Assembly: GCA_900471605.1 (NCBI GenBank)
Contig: UCEY01000016.1
Span: 62,001 to 126,000, forward strand
DNA from: Hyphomicrobiales bacterium
GTDB lineage: Bacteria > Pseudomonadota > Alphaproteobacteria > Rhizobiales > Rhizobiaceae
Reading direction: 5' to 3'
Length of the DNA stretch: 64,000 bases
Made by a program: the position numbers and the translations under genes. The notes beneath the pieces are model-generated. The model worked only from the letters and a program-made list of their open reading frames with translations. It had not been told where the DNA came from and searched no databases. This document shows, in pieces, positions 36,572 to 49,597 of this stretch. Within the stretch, counting starts at the first letter, position 1. The number at the start of each line of letters is the position of its first letter.

Positions 36572-39500
36572 TTATGCCGCGTCGTCCACCGCATCCTGGC
36601 CAGACGACGGAACGTAGTTGAGGACCGGACCGAGCCAGCGCTCGACCTCCTCGACCGACATGCCCTTGCGCTTGGCATAATCCTCGACCTGGTCGCGCTC
36701 GACCTTGGCCACGCCGAAGTAATAGGAGGCCGGATTGCCGATATAGAGGCCCGAGACAGAGGAGCCGGGCCACATCGCGTAGCTTTCCGTCAGAACCACG
36801 CCCGTCGCCTCTTCCGCGTCGAGCAACCGGAACAGCGTCGCCTTTTCCGTATGGTCCGGCTGTGCCGGATAACCGGGCGCCGGCCGGATGCCGCCATAGG
36901 CTTCGGTGATCAGTTCCTCGGAAGAGAAATTCTCGTCGGGCGCATAACCCCAGAATTCCTTGCGGACCCGCTCGTGCATGCATTCGGCAAACGCTTCGGC
37001 AAAACGGTCGGCCAGCGCCTTGACGAGGATCGACGAATAGTCGTCGTTGGCCCGCTCGAACCGTTCGGCAATCGCCACTTCCTCGATGCCTGCCGTGACG
37101 ACGAAGCCGCCGACATAGTCCTCGAGGCCGGTCGCAACCGGTGCGACGAAATCCGACAGCGCCACGTTCGGCCGGCCGTCCCGCTTCGAAAGCTGCTGAC
37201 GCAGCGTGAAGAAGGTCGCCAGTTCTTCGGCGCGGGTTTCATCCGTATAGACGCGGATATCGTCGCCGACGGCATTGGCCGGCCAGAAGCCGATCACCGC
37301 CCGCGGCCGGAACCATTTTTCCGCGATGATCTTGTCGAGCATCGCCTGCGCATCGGCATAGAGCTGGCGCGCCGCCTCGCCCTGCTTTTCGTCTTCGAGG
37401 ATCGCCGGGAAACGGCCCTTCAGTTCCCAAGTCTGGAAGAACGGCGTCCAGTCGATATATTTCGCCAATTCCGCCAGATCGTAGGTCTCGAACACTTTGG
37501 TGCCGGTGAACTGCGGCTTGGTCGGCCGGTAGGACGACCAGTCGACCTTCTCGGCATTGTCGCGGGCACGGGCGATTGGCAGGCGCGTCTTTTCCGCTTC
37601 CGAACGGGCATGCGCGGCAGCCACCTTGGCATATTCGGCCTGCACCGTGCTGATATAGCTCGGCTTCGCCTCTTCGGAGAGAAGCGAGGAGACGATACCG
37701 ACGGCACGGCTGGCGTCGGTCACGTAGATCGCCTGACCGCGATCGTAGCGCGGATGGATCTTCACGGCGGTATGAACACGGCTGGTCGTCGCGCCGCCGA
37801 TCAGAAGCGGAATGTCGAAACCCTGCCGCTCCATTTCCGACGCCACATGCACCATCTCGTCGAGCGACGGGGTGATCAGGCCGGAAAGCCCGATGATATC
37901 GACCTTTTCCGCAATCGCCGTTTCGAGGATCTTGGTCGAGGGCACCATCACCCCGAGATCGATGATCTCGTAATTGTTGCAGGCGAGCACGACGCCGACG
38001 ATGTTCTTGCCGATATCGTGCACATCGCCCTTGACGGTCGCCATCAGCACCTTGCCGGCCGACTTCTTCTCGTCGCCGCCATTCAAGCGCTTTTCTTCCT
38101 CCATGTAGGGAAGCAGCACGGCCACGGCCTGTTTCATCACGCGGGCGGATTTCACCACCTGCGGCAGGAACATCTTTCCGGAGCCGAACAGGTCACCGAC
38201 CACGTTCATGCCGGCCATCAGCGGGCCTTCGATCACATGCAGGGGCCTTTCGGCATTCTGGCGCGCCTCTTCAGTGTCCGCCTCGATGAACTCGGTAATG
38301 CCATTGACGAGCGCGTGCGAAAGCCGCTTCTCCACCGGCCATTCGCGCCAGGCGAGATCCTTTTCCTTGGCTTCCCTCGATCCGGCGCCGCGATAGCGTT
38401 CGGCGATTTCGAGCATACGCTCGGTCGCGTCGTCGCGGCGATTGAGCACGACGTCTTCGCAGGCCTCGCGCAGTTCCGGATCGATGTTCTCGTAGATCGC
38501 GAGCTGCCCGGCATTGACGATGCCCATGTCCATGCCTGCCTGGATGGCATGATAGAGGAACACCGCATGCATCGCCTCGCGCACCGGCTCGTTGCCGCGG
38601 AACGAGAAGGACAGGTTCGAAACACCGCCCGAGACATGCACGAGCGGCATGCGCTCGCGGATCGTCCTGGTCGCCTGGATGAAGGCGAGACCGTAGCTGT
38701 TATGCTCCTCGATACCCGTCGCCACCGCAAAGATGTTCGGGTCGAAGATGATGTCTTCCGGCGGGAAATCCGCCTCTTCGGTCAAAAGCTTGTAGGCGCG
38801 TTCGCAGATGGCCACCTTGCGCTCGTAGGTATCGGCCTGGCCTTGTTCGTCGAAGGCCATGACCACGACGGCAGCTCCGTATTTCCGCAAGAGCTTGGCC
38901 TGGGCGATGAATTTCTCCTCGCCCTCCTTCATCGAGATCGAGTTCACGACCGCCTTGCCCTGGACGCATTTCAGGCCCGCCTCCATGATCTCGAACTTCG
39001 ACGAGTCGAGCATGATCGGCACCCGGGCGATATCCGGCTCGGCGGCGATCAGGTTGACGAACTCGACCATCGCCCGCTGCGAGTCGATCAGGCCTTCGTC
39101 CATGTTGATGTCGATGACGGAAGCGCCGTTTTCCACCTGGTCGCGGGCAATCGCCAGCGCGGCGGTAAAGTCACCCGCGGTGATCAGCTTGCGGAATTTC
39201 GCCGAGCCGGTGACGTTGGTGCGTTCGCCGACATTGACGAACGGCACGTCCTTGGTGAACTCGAAAGGTTCCAGGCCCGAAAGCGACATGAACGGCCGGT
39301 GCTCCGGCACTTCGCGCGGCTTGAACGGCGCGACCGCCTCGGCAATCGCGCGGATATGGTCCGGCGTCGATCCGCAGCAGCCGCCGACCACGTTGACCAG
39401 CCCTTCCTCGGCGAAACCGCGGATCTGGCGGGCCATGTCGTCCGGCGATTCGTCATAACCGCCGAAGGAATTCGGCAGGCCGGCATTCGGATAGGCGGAG

Positions 39501-40345
39501 ATGAACGTATCGGCGACGCCCGAAAGCTCCTGCAGGTGCGGCCGCATCGCGTCGGCGCCGAGCGCGCAGTTGAGACCGACGGTGAAGGGCTTCGAATGCC
39601 GGATGGAAGACCAGAAGGCCGACGGCGTCTGGCCGGACAGGGTGCGGCCGGAAAGGTCGGTGATCGTACCGGAAATCATCACCGGCAGGCGGATGCCCTT
39701 CGCCTCGAAGCGCTCGGCACAGGCAAAGATCGCCGCCTTGGCATTCAGCGTATCGAAGATCGTCTCGATCAGGATAATGTCGGCGCCGCCGTCGATCAGG
39801 CCGTCGAGCTGTTCGCCGTAGGCGATGCGCAGGTCATCGAATGTCACCGCTCGGTAACCGGGATTGTTGACATCGGGCGAGATCGAGGCGGTGCGGTTGG
39901 TCGGGCCGATGGCGCCGGCGACGAACCGGCGGCGGCCGTCCTCCTTCTGAGCCCTCAGCACCGCGCGCCGCGCCAGCCGGGCGCCGTCGCGGTTCAGGTC
40001 GTAGACGGCATTCTCCATCTGGTAGTCGGCCTGGGCGATACGGGTCGACGAGAACGTATTGGTCTCGATGATGTCGGCGCCGGCCTTCGCGTAACGGTAA
40101 TGGATGTCCTCGACCGCCTGCGGCTGCGACAGAATCAGCAGATCGTTATTGCCCTGCTGATGGCAGGCGCAGCCGGCAAACCGCTCGCCGCGGAAATGTC
40201 CCTCGTCGAAACCGAGCCCCTGGATTTCCGTACCCATGGCCCCGTCGATGACCAGGATACGCTCGCGCGCAGCCGCCTTGAGCGCCGCCAATATCTCGGC
40301 GCCATCACGCGCCGCAGCCTCGGGGCCAAAGAGTTCGTCGAACAT
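36572..40345 (-). CDS. metH: Cobalamin-dependent methionine synthase
   Basis: A 1257-residue four-module enzyme that transfers the methyl of 5-methyl-THF to homocysteine through cobalamin. The homocysteine module (about 15-335) ends with the zinc-binding [11 protein letters not shown]. The pterin-binding module (about 355-620) contains [16 protein letters not shown]. The B12 cap and B12 domains (about 650-890) hold [10 protein letters not shown] with the axial ligand His776. The SAM-dependent reactivation module (about 915-1235) has [12 protein letters not shown]. It is full-length. The start at 40345 (MFDELFG) has AAGGGATG upstream; the extension to 40387 would run into the operator. A SahR-like palindrome at 40385-40402 lies in its promoter. 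Confidence 0.97.
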   Translation of the reverse strand: MFDELFGPEAAARDGAEILAALKAAARERILVIDGAMGTEIQGLGFDEGHFRGERFAGCACHQQGNNDLLILSQPQAVEDIHYRYAKAGADIIETNTFSSTRIAQADYQMENAVYDLNRDGARLARRAVLRAQKEDGRRRFVAGAIGPTNRTASISPDVNNPGYRAVTFDDLRIAYGEQLDGLIDGGADIILIETIFDTLNAKAAIFACAERFEAKGIRLPVMISGTITDLSGRTLSGQTPSAFWSSIRHSKPFTVGLNCALGADAMRPHLQELSGVADTFISAYPNAGLPNSFGGYDESPDDMARQIRGFAEEGLVNVVGGCCGSTPDHIRAIAEAVAPFKPREVPEHRPFMSLSGLEPFEFTKDVPFVNVGERTNVTGSAKFRKLITAGDFTAALAIARDQVENGASVIDINMDEGLIDSQRAMVEFVNLIAAEPDIARVPIMLDSSKFEIMEAGLKCVQGKAVVNSISMKEGEEKFIAQAKLLRKYGAAVVVMAFDEQGQADTYERKVAICERAYKLLTEEADFPPEDIIFDPNIFAVATGIEEHNSYGLAFIQATRTIRERMPLVHVSGGVSNLSFSFRGNEPVREAMHAVFLYHAIQAGMDMGIVNAGQLAIYENIDPELREACEDVVLNRRDDATERMLEIAERYRGAGSREAKEKDLAWREWPVEKRLSHALVNGITEFIEADTEEARQNAERPLHVIEGPLMAGMNVVGDLFGSGKMFLPQVVKSARVMKQAVAVLLPYMEEEKRLNGGDEKKSAGKVLMATVKGDVHDIGKNIVGVVLACNNYEIIDLGVMVPSTKILETAIAEKVDIIGLSGLITPSLDEMVHVASEMERQGFDIPLLIGGATTSRVHTAVKIHPRYDRGQAIYVTDASRAVGIVSSLLSEEAKPSYISTVQAEYAKVAAAHARSEAEKTRLPIARARDNAEKVDWSSYRPTKPQFTGTKVFETYDLAELAKYIDWTPFFQTWELKGRFPAILEDEKQGEAARQLYADAQAMLDKIIAEKWFRPRAVIGFWPANAVGDDIRVYTDETRAEELATFFTLRQQLSKRDGRPNVALSDFVAPVATGLEDYVGGFVVTAGIEEVAIAERFERANDDYSSILVKALADRFAEAFAECMHERVRKEFWGYAPDENFSSEELITEAYGGIRPAPGYPAQPDHTEKATLFRLLDAEEATGVVLTESYAMWPGSSVSGLYIGNPASYYFGVAKVERDQVEDYAKRKGMSVEEVERWLGPVLNYVPSSGQDAVDDAA

Positions 40346-40384
40346 GGCACATCCCTTCATCGTTCCGATTTCGCTCAATAACCG

Positions 40385-40402
40385 CATAAAGATATCTTTA
40401 TG
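40385..40402. promoter_or_regulatory. SahR-like operator upstream of metH
   Basis: CATAAAGATATCTTTATG is an 18-base perfect palindrome 40-57 bases upstream of the metH start. It matches the core of the site at 10503-10524 in front of the ArsR-methyltransferase/metF operon. It also lies within the divergent promoter region of the AGE-family gene. Confidence 0.8.
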
Positions 40403-40538
40403 TCAATATATAACGATTCAAACGCTTCATGTCGGCATGCCTGGAATAATCGATCCGACAAGGGCGATGACACGCAACCTGCGGGGCGCTATAGGCGTTC
40501 TTGAGCGACATCCGCCCAACTCCGATTCCGAGGTTTTC

Positions 40539-41795
40539 ATGAGCGACACCCGTCAGAAAGAAACCAACTGGGCGAGCCTTCCCTATCATCGTCGCTGGCT
40601 CCTCGATCAGGCGGACGGGCTCTTTGATTTCTTTCAGTACCGGGCCATCAACCCCAAGGGCGGTTTCTTCGATCTCGACGACCAGGGCTCGGCCCTTGGC
40701 GGCGCCAATCCGACCCGCGGCATCCACGCTTCGGCGCGTATGGTTCATTGCTTCTCGATCGGCTACCTGCTCGGCCGGCCGGGATCGGGCGACATCATCG
40801 ACCACGGCATGCGCACCCTGTGGGAACGCCATCGCGATACCGAATATGGCGGCTATTTCTGGCAGGTCAACGATGACGGCGCGGTCGATTCCAACAAGCA
40901 GGGTTATGGCCATGCCTTCGTGCTGCTCGCCGCGTCTTCGGCAAAGGTCGCCGGCCACCCGCTCGCCGACAAGATGCTGGCCGATATCGGCGAAATTCTC
41001 GAAACCCGATTCTGGGAACCGCGCCACGGCGCGATCGCGGAAGAATTCAATCGCGACTGGTCGCCGATCGATGGCGGCAGCTATCGCGGCCAGAACTCCA
41101 ACATGCACCTGACCGAAGCGCTGATGGCCGCCTTCGAGGCGACCGGCGAAACGGCCTATCTCGACAAGGCGGAAGGCATTGCCGACCTCGTCATCCGTCG
41201 TTCCGCCGGCAGCGTCGGGTTCAGGGTCGCCGAACATTTCGATCCCGACTGGACGATCGACAAGGATTATTACCATCCCGACGAAATGTTCCGGCCGGCC
41301 GGCACGACGCCCGGCCATTGGCTCGAATGGTCGCGGCTCCTGCTGCAGCTCTGGACGCTCGGGGGCAAGAAGCACGCCTGGATGCCGGATGCGGCGAAAT
41401 CGCTTTTCGTCCAGTCCATGTCACTGGGTTGGGACAAGGAGAAGGGCGGTTTCTTTTATACGCTCGACTGGGCCGACAAGCCGGCCAAGACCAACAAGCT
41501 CTGGTGGCCGATGTGCGAGGCAGCCGGCGCCGCGCATTTCCTCAACGAGCACCTGCCGGCCGACGGCTTCTACGAGGACAGCTACCGGCGCATCTGGGGC
41601 ACGATCGCCAACCGCTTCATCGATCACAAGAACGGCGGCTGGCACGAGGAGCTGACCGAGGACCTCGTGCCTGCACATACCCTCTTCCCCGGCAAGGGCG
41701 ACATCTATCACGCCCTGCAGGCCTGCCTCATTCCGCTCTTCCCGGCAAACGGCAGCCTGACGAGGGTGATCGCCGAGGCCGAAGGACGTATCTGA
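40539..41795 (+). CDS. AGE-family (N-acylglucosamine 2-epimerase-type) sugar epimerase/isomerase
   Basis: A 418-residue alpha6/alpha6-barrel protein of the N-acylglucosamine 2-epimerase superfamily, which also contains mannose isomerase and YihS-type ketose isomerases. Segments RGIHASARMVHCFSIG, EFNRDWSPIDGG, and HPDEMFRPAGTTPGHWLEWSRL fit the family, including conserved His and Arg residues of the barrel mouth. The sugar substrate is not known. The start at 40539 gives a standard N-terminus. It diverges from metH across 193 bases. Confidence 0.87.
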   Translation: MSDTRQKETNWASLPYHRRWLLDQADGLFDFFQYRAINPKGGFFDLDDQGSALGGANPTRGIHASARMVHCFSIGYLLGRPGSGDIIDHGMRTLWERHRDTEYGGYFWQVNDDGAVDSNKQGYGHAFVLLAASSAKVAGHPLADKMLADIGEILETRFWEPRHGAIAEEFNRDWSPIDGGSYRGQNSNMHLTEALMAAFEATGETAYLDKAEGIADLVIRRSAGSVGFRVAEHFDPDWTIDKDYYHPDEMFRPAGTTPGHWLEWSRLLLQLWTLGGKKHAWMPDAAKSLFVQSMSLGWDKEKGGFFYTLDWADKPAKTNKLWWPMCEAAGAAHFLNEHLPADGFYEDSYRRIWGTIANRFIDHKNGGWHEELTEDLVPAHTLFPGKGDIYHALQACLIPLFPANGSLTRVIAEAEGRI

Positions 41796-41888
41796 GACGT
41801 TCGGGCGACGTCACCCGACGGTGACGGAACCATCCCGACCTTCGCCGGTTTCCGACATGACGCCACCGTCATATCGGAACATCGCGCC

Positions 41889-42374
41889 ATGCTCGACACG
41901 CTTGCCAAGGAGTTTTCGCACGATGCGCCCGTAGCGCTCGAAGTGCTTCTGGTGAGATTGATCGGCGCCGCGCTTCTCTGCGGCCTCATCGGCCTCGAAC
42001 GCGAGCTCAGCAACAATTCCGCCGGCCTGCGCACCAACATGCTGATCGGCCTCGCGGCTGCCGTTTTCACGCTGGTCGGGCTGCAGGTCATGCATGAATT
42101 CGGAAATCAGCCCGATACGGTCCAGTTCGATCCCATCCGCCTCATCGAGGCGGTCACCGCCGGCATCGCATTTCTCGCCGCAGGCGTCGTCTTCCAGATG
42201 CGTGGTGATGTGAAAGGCCTGACGACGGGCGCCAGCATGTGGCTGTCCGGCGCGATCGGGCTCTGCGTCGGCCTCGGCATGTGGATCGTGGCGGTGGCGG
42301 CGACCGGCGCCGGCCTCCTCATCCTCTGGCTGCTGCGCAAGACCGAAGTGGCGGCTGGCATGAAGGATGAATAG
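41889..42374 (+). CDS. MgtC/SapB-family membrane protein, short form
   Basis: A 161-residue membrane protein with four to five hydrophobic segments. The family signature is present: RLIGAALLCGLIGLERELSN, then AGLRTNMLIGLAAAVFTL. It lacks the soluble C-terminal domain of Salmonella MgtC and so is the compact form. MgtC proteins are linked with low-magnesium survival and regulation of ATP synthase; no such role is shown here. It follows the AGE gene by 93 bases and converges on the hybrid kinase gene, with 27 bases between stops. Confidence 0.88.
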   Translation: MLDTLAKEFSHDAPVALEVLLVRLIGAALLCGLIGLERELSNNSAGLRTNMLIGLAAAVFTLVGLQVMHEFGNQPDTVQFDPIRLIEAVTAGIAFLAAGVVFQMRGDVKGLTTGASMWLSGAIGLCVGLGMWIVAVAATGAGLLILWLLRKTEVAAGMKDE

Positions 42375-42401
42375 CGTCCCGGCGGCGAAGACAAATGCGC
42401 C

Positions 42402-45323
<2,922 letters not shown>

Positions 45324-45497
45324 GCGCCGTCCCTGATGCCAATGCACCGTCAGGTTATAGAGTTTCCGCCATTATTGACAATTGGAATCAAGACGGTTCG
45401 GGAAATGTCCCACGGGATTGTTGCTGCCGTCAAAGCATATCCGGCCCCGCAATTTCGAGGCCGGTTTCGGCATTGGCCGGCGCGGGGCCGCCCGGAA

Positions 45498-47678
45498 CTA
45501 CTTGATCCGGATCCGCCGCATTTCCATCGGCTCGAAGAGCCGGGCGACCTCGTCGGCCGGCATCGCCTTGCCGTAGCGATAGCCCTGCCCCGCCTCGCAG
45601 CCCATCCTGCGAAGCGCCTCCTCCTGCTCCGCGGTCTCGATGCCTTCCGCGATCGTTTTCAGCCCGAGTTCCTTGCTGAGCATGATCAGCGCCCGGGTGA
45701 TGGCGGCATCGCGCGGCTTGGTCAGCAGGTGGCGAACGAAGCCCATGTCGATCTTCAGCGTCGTCAGCGGATAGCGCTGCAGCGAACCGAGCGACGCGTA
45801 GCCGGTGCCGAAATCGTCGAAGGCGATTCCGACGCCGAGTTCGCGCAGTGCCTGGATCGATTCGAGCGACTGGTCGTCGTCGTTAAGGGTGACCGTCTCG
45901 GTGATTTCGATCTCGAGGAAACTCGGGTCCAGCCGGTAACGCGCGATCAGCTCGGAAACGCCCCGATGCAGATCGCCGCCGCGGACCTGGGCGGGAAACA
46001 GGTTGACGCCCATCTTGATCGGCGGATAGCCGGCCGCATTCCAGGCAGCCATCTGCCGGCCCGCCTCATCCAGCACCCAGAAGCCCACGTCGAGCGCGAG
46101 CGAACTCTGCTCCAGGGCCGGAAGAAAGGCGGCTGGCGACAGGAGGCCGCGCTCCGGATGTTGCCAGCGGATCAGCGCCTCGACGCCGAACACCTCGCCG
46201 GTATCGAGCGTGACCTGAGGCTGATAATGCAGGACGAGCTCGCGCCGATGCAGCGCCCTCAGCAATTCGTCCCGCAGCGTCCGCCGGGCCACGGTCTCGT
46301 TGCGCATCGACAGTTCGAACATGCGCACCACGCGGCCGCCGGCCTGCTTGGCCCGATAGAGCGCGAAATCGGCGCTGGCGATCAGCTCCTCGGCATCCGC
46401 ACCGTGGTTGGGAGCAAGCGAAAAACCGACGCTCGCGCCGATGCGGAACGTGTGGCCGGCAACTTCGAACGGCACTTTGAAGGCCTCGATGACGGCGTTC
46501 GCGGTATCCTGCGCGACGAGCGGGTCGCCGGTGCCGGGAATGAGGATCGCAAACTCGTCGCCGCCGAAACGGGCGACGGTGACATTGCGGTCGAGAACCG
46601 CCGGCAACCTGACGCCGATCGCCTGCAGCAGCGAATCCCCGACACCGTGGCCCAGGCGGTCGTTGACGTCCTTGAAGCCGTCGAGGTCGAAGAGCAGGAC
46701 GGCCAGCGGCCGGCTGCGGCTGAGCTCCTCACGCAGAAGGTCTTCGAAACGGTGTCGATTGCACAGGCCCGTCAGAGTGTCCTGGCTCGCCAGCCGCAAC
46801 AGCCGGACGTCGCGGTCGCGGCGTTCCGATATGTCCTTGATGATGGCGCCCACGCCGACGCCGCGCTGGTCGCGCCAGATCGACAGGGCCATCTCGACCG
46901 GGAATTCGGTGCCGTCCTTGCGGCAGGCCGAAATCTCGACGGTCTTGCCCTTGAGCTTGGAGCTGCCGCCCGCGGCCACGCGCGCGAGCCCCGCATTGTG
47001 TGCGGCCCGGAAACGCTCCGGCACGATCAGGTCGAGCGAGCTGCCGACCATTTCCTCGCGGTTGAAGCCGAACATGTCGAGCGCCGCCTGGTTGACGAAC
47101 TCGACCCGACCGGTCGGATCGACGGTAATCAGCGAAAGTTCGGTGGCATTCGCAAAGTTGGCAGCCGTCGCCTGGGGTATGCCCTCGCGGCGCAATTCCA
47201 TGTGCTCCATGACCATGGCGGCAAGACCCGCAAGCGTGCGCCTTTCCCGCTCGGAGAAGTTTTCGCGCACGTGCGTGTCGGCGATGCAGAGCGCCCCGAG
47301 CCGAAACCCCTCCGGCGAGATCAGCGGCGCACCGGCATAAAACCGGATGAACGGATCGCCGGTGACGATCGGCAGACTGGAGAACCGTGGGTCGAGCCGG
47401 GCGTCGGACACCACGAGAACCTCGTCCGTGCGGATCGTGTGGTCGCAAAAGGATTCCGACCGGCGTGTCTCTTGAATATCGAAGCCCGAACAGGCCTTGA
47501 ACCACTGCCGATCCTCTTCGATCAGCGTGACGAATGCCATGCGCGTGGAAAACAGCTCCGAAGCAAAACGGCAGATGCGGTCGAAACGGTTTTCAGGCCC
47601 AGAGCCCGCGATGCGGTAGTCCTGCAACGCGCCGAGCCGTCTGCGCTCTGCACTATCGATGCTATCGGCGTAAGACAT
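45498..47678 (-). CDS. GAF-PAS-GGDEF-EAL cyclic-di-GMP turnover protein
   Basis: A 726-residue cytosolic protein. An N-terminal GAF domain (about 20-150) is followed by PAS (about 160-275), GGDEF (about 285-445) and EAL (about 460-715). The GGDEF motif is intact (VARFGGDEFAIL) and so are the EAL features (VEALIRW, then ITETVTLND and DDFGTGYASL), so both synthesis and hydrolysis of cyclic-di-GMP are possible; one activity often dominates. No clear inhibitory RxxD site is present at the usual five residues before GGDEF. The start at 47678 (MSYADSID) has GGAGCAG upstream. It follows the UbiD gene on the same strand but a terminator separates them. Confidence 0.93.
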   Translation of the reverse strand: MSYADSIDSAERRRLGALQDYRIAGSGPENRFDRICRFASELFSTRMAFVTLIEEDRQWFKACSGFDIQETRRSESFCDHTIRTDEVLVVSDARLDPRFSSLPIVTGDPFIRFYAGAPLISPEGFRLGALCIADTHVRENFSERERRTLAGLAAMVMEHMELRREGIPQATAANFANATELSLITVDPTGRVEFVNQAALDMFGFNREEMVGSSLDLIVPERFRAAHNAGLARVAAGGSSKLKGKTVEISACRKDGTEFPVEMALSIWRDQRGVGVGAIIKDISERRDRDVRLLRLASQDTLTGLCNRHRFEDLLREELSRSRPLAVLLFDLDGFKDVNDRLGHGVGDSLLQAIGVRLPAVLDRNVTVARFGGDEFAILIPGTGDPLVAQDTANAVIEAFKVPFEVAGHTFRIGASVGFSLAPNHGADAEELIASADFALYRAKQAGGRVVRMFELSMRNETVARRTLRDELLRALHRRELVLHYQPQVTLDTGEVFGVEALIRWQHPERGLLSPAAFLPALEQSSLALDVGFWVLDEAGRQMAAWNAAGYPPIKMGVNLFPAQVRGGDLHRGVSELIARYRLDPSFLEIEITETVTLNDDDQSLESIQALRELGVGIAFDDFGTGYASLGSLQRYPLTTLKIDMGFVRHLLTKPRDAAITRALIMLSKELGLKTIAEGIETAEQEEALRRMGCEAGQGYRYGKAMPADEVARLFEPMEMRRIRIK

Positions 47679-47821
47679 CTCTGCTCCAGGAACCGGCGGC
47701 GGAACCACACCATAGAAATCCATCAATTAGAGAAAGCATAACGACGCGACCCCAAGAAATGAATGGTATTTGCCGGGGGGCATATTCGTTAGACAGTCCT
47801 GAACGGCTTTTTTTCGATTCA

Positions 47822-47856
47822 AAATGAAAAACCTTCCGGATTCGACATCCGGAAGG
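47822..47856 (-). terminator. Intrinsic terminator of the UbiD-family gene
   Basis: A 10-bp perfect stem CCTTCCGGAT/ATCCGGAAGG (47832-47841 with 47847-47856), a five-base loop, followed on the minus strand by TTTTTCATTTTG. It lies about 40 bases after the UbiD stop. Confidence 0.9.
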
Positions 47857-47896
47857 CTGTAGCGACAAGGTACAACGTGCCGAAACGGGGCAGGTT

Positions 47897-49438
47897 TCAT
47901 TCCGCAAGATAGTAACGGCCGCGCTCGTCGCGTTCCAGGCCCCTGGAGCGGAAGGTGTCGAGTTCGCGAACGACGTCGCGGCCGTCGCGGCTGCCGACGG
48001 CTGCCATCAGTTCCTCGAAGTGCTTGGCACCGTCCTTCAATGCAGCCTCGAGCGAGGGAAAGCGCTTGCCCGGATAGGTCGGAGCCTGCGGCGTGACGAG
48101 TTCCCAGTTCTGGGCGTGCTGCATCGGCCAGGTCAGGTCGTAACCGGCCTTGGCGCCCGAGCGGGCGCCGTGCAGCGACGGATCGAGCGGCGAAAGGCGC
48201 ACGCCCGTGGCGATCACCAGATCCCGGTCCGCCTGGAAGCGGGTGCCGAACGCCCATTCCATCTGGCTGTCGTCGAAGATGTCGATGTCCGGGTCGACGA
48301 CAAAGACGTTCTTGACGCCGACCGCCCCGAGAACGGCGTAAAGCGCCGAACGCGCCTCGCCCGGATAGGTCTGGCGGATGGAGAAGCGCATGCTCATCGA
48401 CCCGCCGGCGGCAACCGGCGCATAAACGGCGACCGGCTGGCGCACCACGTCGCCGAGCGTCTTCCAGACGTTCATCTCCATGCGCAGCGCTTCCAGATTG
48501 GACGTATCGGTGTAGTCCATTCGGTTGCCGGAAATCGTGGCTGTCTGGAACAGCGCATCCTTGCGGTGGGTAATCGCGGTGACATGGAAGACCGGGTTGG
48601 TCTTCACGACGCCGTAATAGCCGAGATATTCGCCGTAAGGTCCTTCCTTCTCGACATAACCACGTTCGTCGAAATAGCCCTCGATGACCATTTCCGCGTC
48701 CGCCGGAACCATGATGTCGCTGGTGACGCACTTGACGACCGGCAGTGGCGCGGCGCGCAGGGAGGAAATCAGCTCCAGCTCGTCGACCGGCTCCTTCATC
48801 GTCGCCGAGACCATGTCGATCGGATGGCAGCCGACCACGTAGGCGACGTTCAGCCGCTCGCCACGCCCGGAAGCGGCCATGTACATGACGCGCAGGTCGC
48901 TCGGCGCGATCAGGTCGACACCGGCTTCCTGCGGGCCGCGCAGCATCAGCCGGCGCATGCCGCAATTGTAGCGTCCGTCCTTCGGGTCGATCGTATAGTC
49001 GATCGTCGCGGAAATGTAGGGCGCGCCGTCGAGCGCGTGCTGCACATGTACCGGGAGCTTGAGGAGATCGGCGTCCGGGCCGGCCAGCACCACCTGCTGC
49101 ACGGGGGCTTCGTCCCTGGAAAGCTTGACCAGTTCCGGCTTCAGCGACAGGCGGCGGCGCATCTCGAGCGCCACTTCGCCTGCGGGCACGCCAAAAGCCT
49201 TGGCGAGACGGGAACGGCTGCCGACCACGTTGCCGATCAGCTCCTGGCCTTCCGGGCCGGCATTTTTGAACCAGACCGCCTTCGGATTGTTCTGCAGGAT
49301 CGCCGCGACATCGGCCAGATCGACCTTCTCGTCGCGGATCTCCAGCTCGTCGGCACTGAGGCCTTCGACGAAATTCTTCAACCGGAAACGGTCGAGATCG
49401 AGCGCGGCGGCGGATTGGGTTGGCGTATTGACGGTCAT
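47897..49438 (-). CDS. UbiD-family prenylated-FMN-dependent decarboxylase
   Basis: A 513-residue protein of the UbiD family, (de)carboxylases of aromatic or alpha,beta-unsaturated acids that need prenylated FMN made by a UbiX partner. The conserved segments DLLKLPVHVQHA, YNCGMRRLMLRGP, EGPYGEYLGYYG and a SMRFSIRQTYPGE region are present. No ubiX gene is in the window, so the cofactor must come from elsewhere. It diverges from a Bug-type binding protein, which suggests the acid substrate is imported. True ubiquinone-pathway UbiD is possible but this context favours catabolism of an external aromatic acid. Confidence 0.9.
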   Translation of the reverse strand: MTVNTPTQSAAALDLDRFRLKNFVEGLSADELEIRDEKVDLADVAAILQNNPKAVWFKNAGPEGQELIGNVVGSRSRLAKAFGVPAGEVALEMRRRLSLKPELVKLSRDEAPVQQVVLAGPDADLLKLPVHVQHALDGAPYISATIDYTIDPKDGRYNCGMRRLMLRGPQEAGVDLIAPSDLRVMYMAASGRGERLNVAYVVGCHPIDMVSATMKEPVDELELISSLRAAPLPVVKCVTSDIMVPADAEMVIEGYFDERGYVEKEGPYGEYLGYYGVVKTNPVFHVTAITHRKDALFQTATISGNRMDYTDTSNLEALRMEMNVWKTLGDVVRQPVAVYAPVAAGGSMSMRFSIRQTYPGEARSALYAVLGAVGVKNVFVVDPDIDIFDDSQMEWAFGTRFQADRDLVIATGVRLSPLDPSLHGARSGAKAGYDLTWPMQHAQNWELVTPQAPTYPGKRFPSLEAALKDGAKHFEELMAAVGSRDGRDVVRELDTFRSRGLERDERGRYYLAE

Positions 49439-49492
49439 TCTGTCCTCTCCCGAAAACGCGTTTCTGCGTGAGGTGATTTCTATCCAGAACAG

Positions 49493-49527
49493 TTGATTAA
49501 ATCAAATATAATTATACAATGTTGTAT
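49493..49527. promoter_or_regulatory. Two inverted repeats in the divergent UbiD / Bug promoter
   Basis: TTGAT-TAA-ATCAA (49493-49505) and ATACAA-TG-TTGTAT (49514-49527) lie nine bases apart in an AT-rich stretch midway between the two genes. The second resembles GntR-type operators. No regulator gene is adjacent, so the cognate protein is unknown. Confidence 0.5.
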
Positions 49528-49597
49528 CAGGTCGTATCGGGGAGGTGCGGCCGACCAGCGTCGACTGCAAGACCAGGTCATCCATGGGAGGAAATTT

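Noticed and set aside
36548..40381. 1277-codon open frame antisense to metH
   Set aside because: The metH protein on the other strand is full-length and canonical. Long antisense frames are expected in GC-rich DNA with strong third-position bias, and the translated product has no recognisable domain.
49493..49505. FixK/FNR box in front of the Bug-type gene
   Set aside because: TTGAT and ATCAA are present but separated by three bases, not the four that FixK/FNR sites require.
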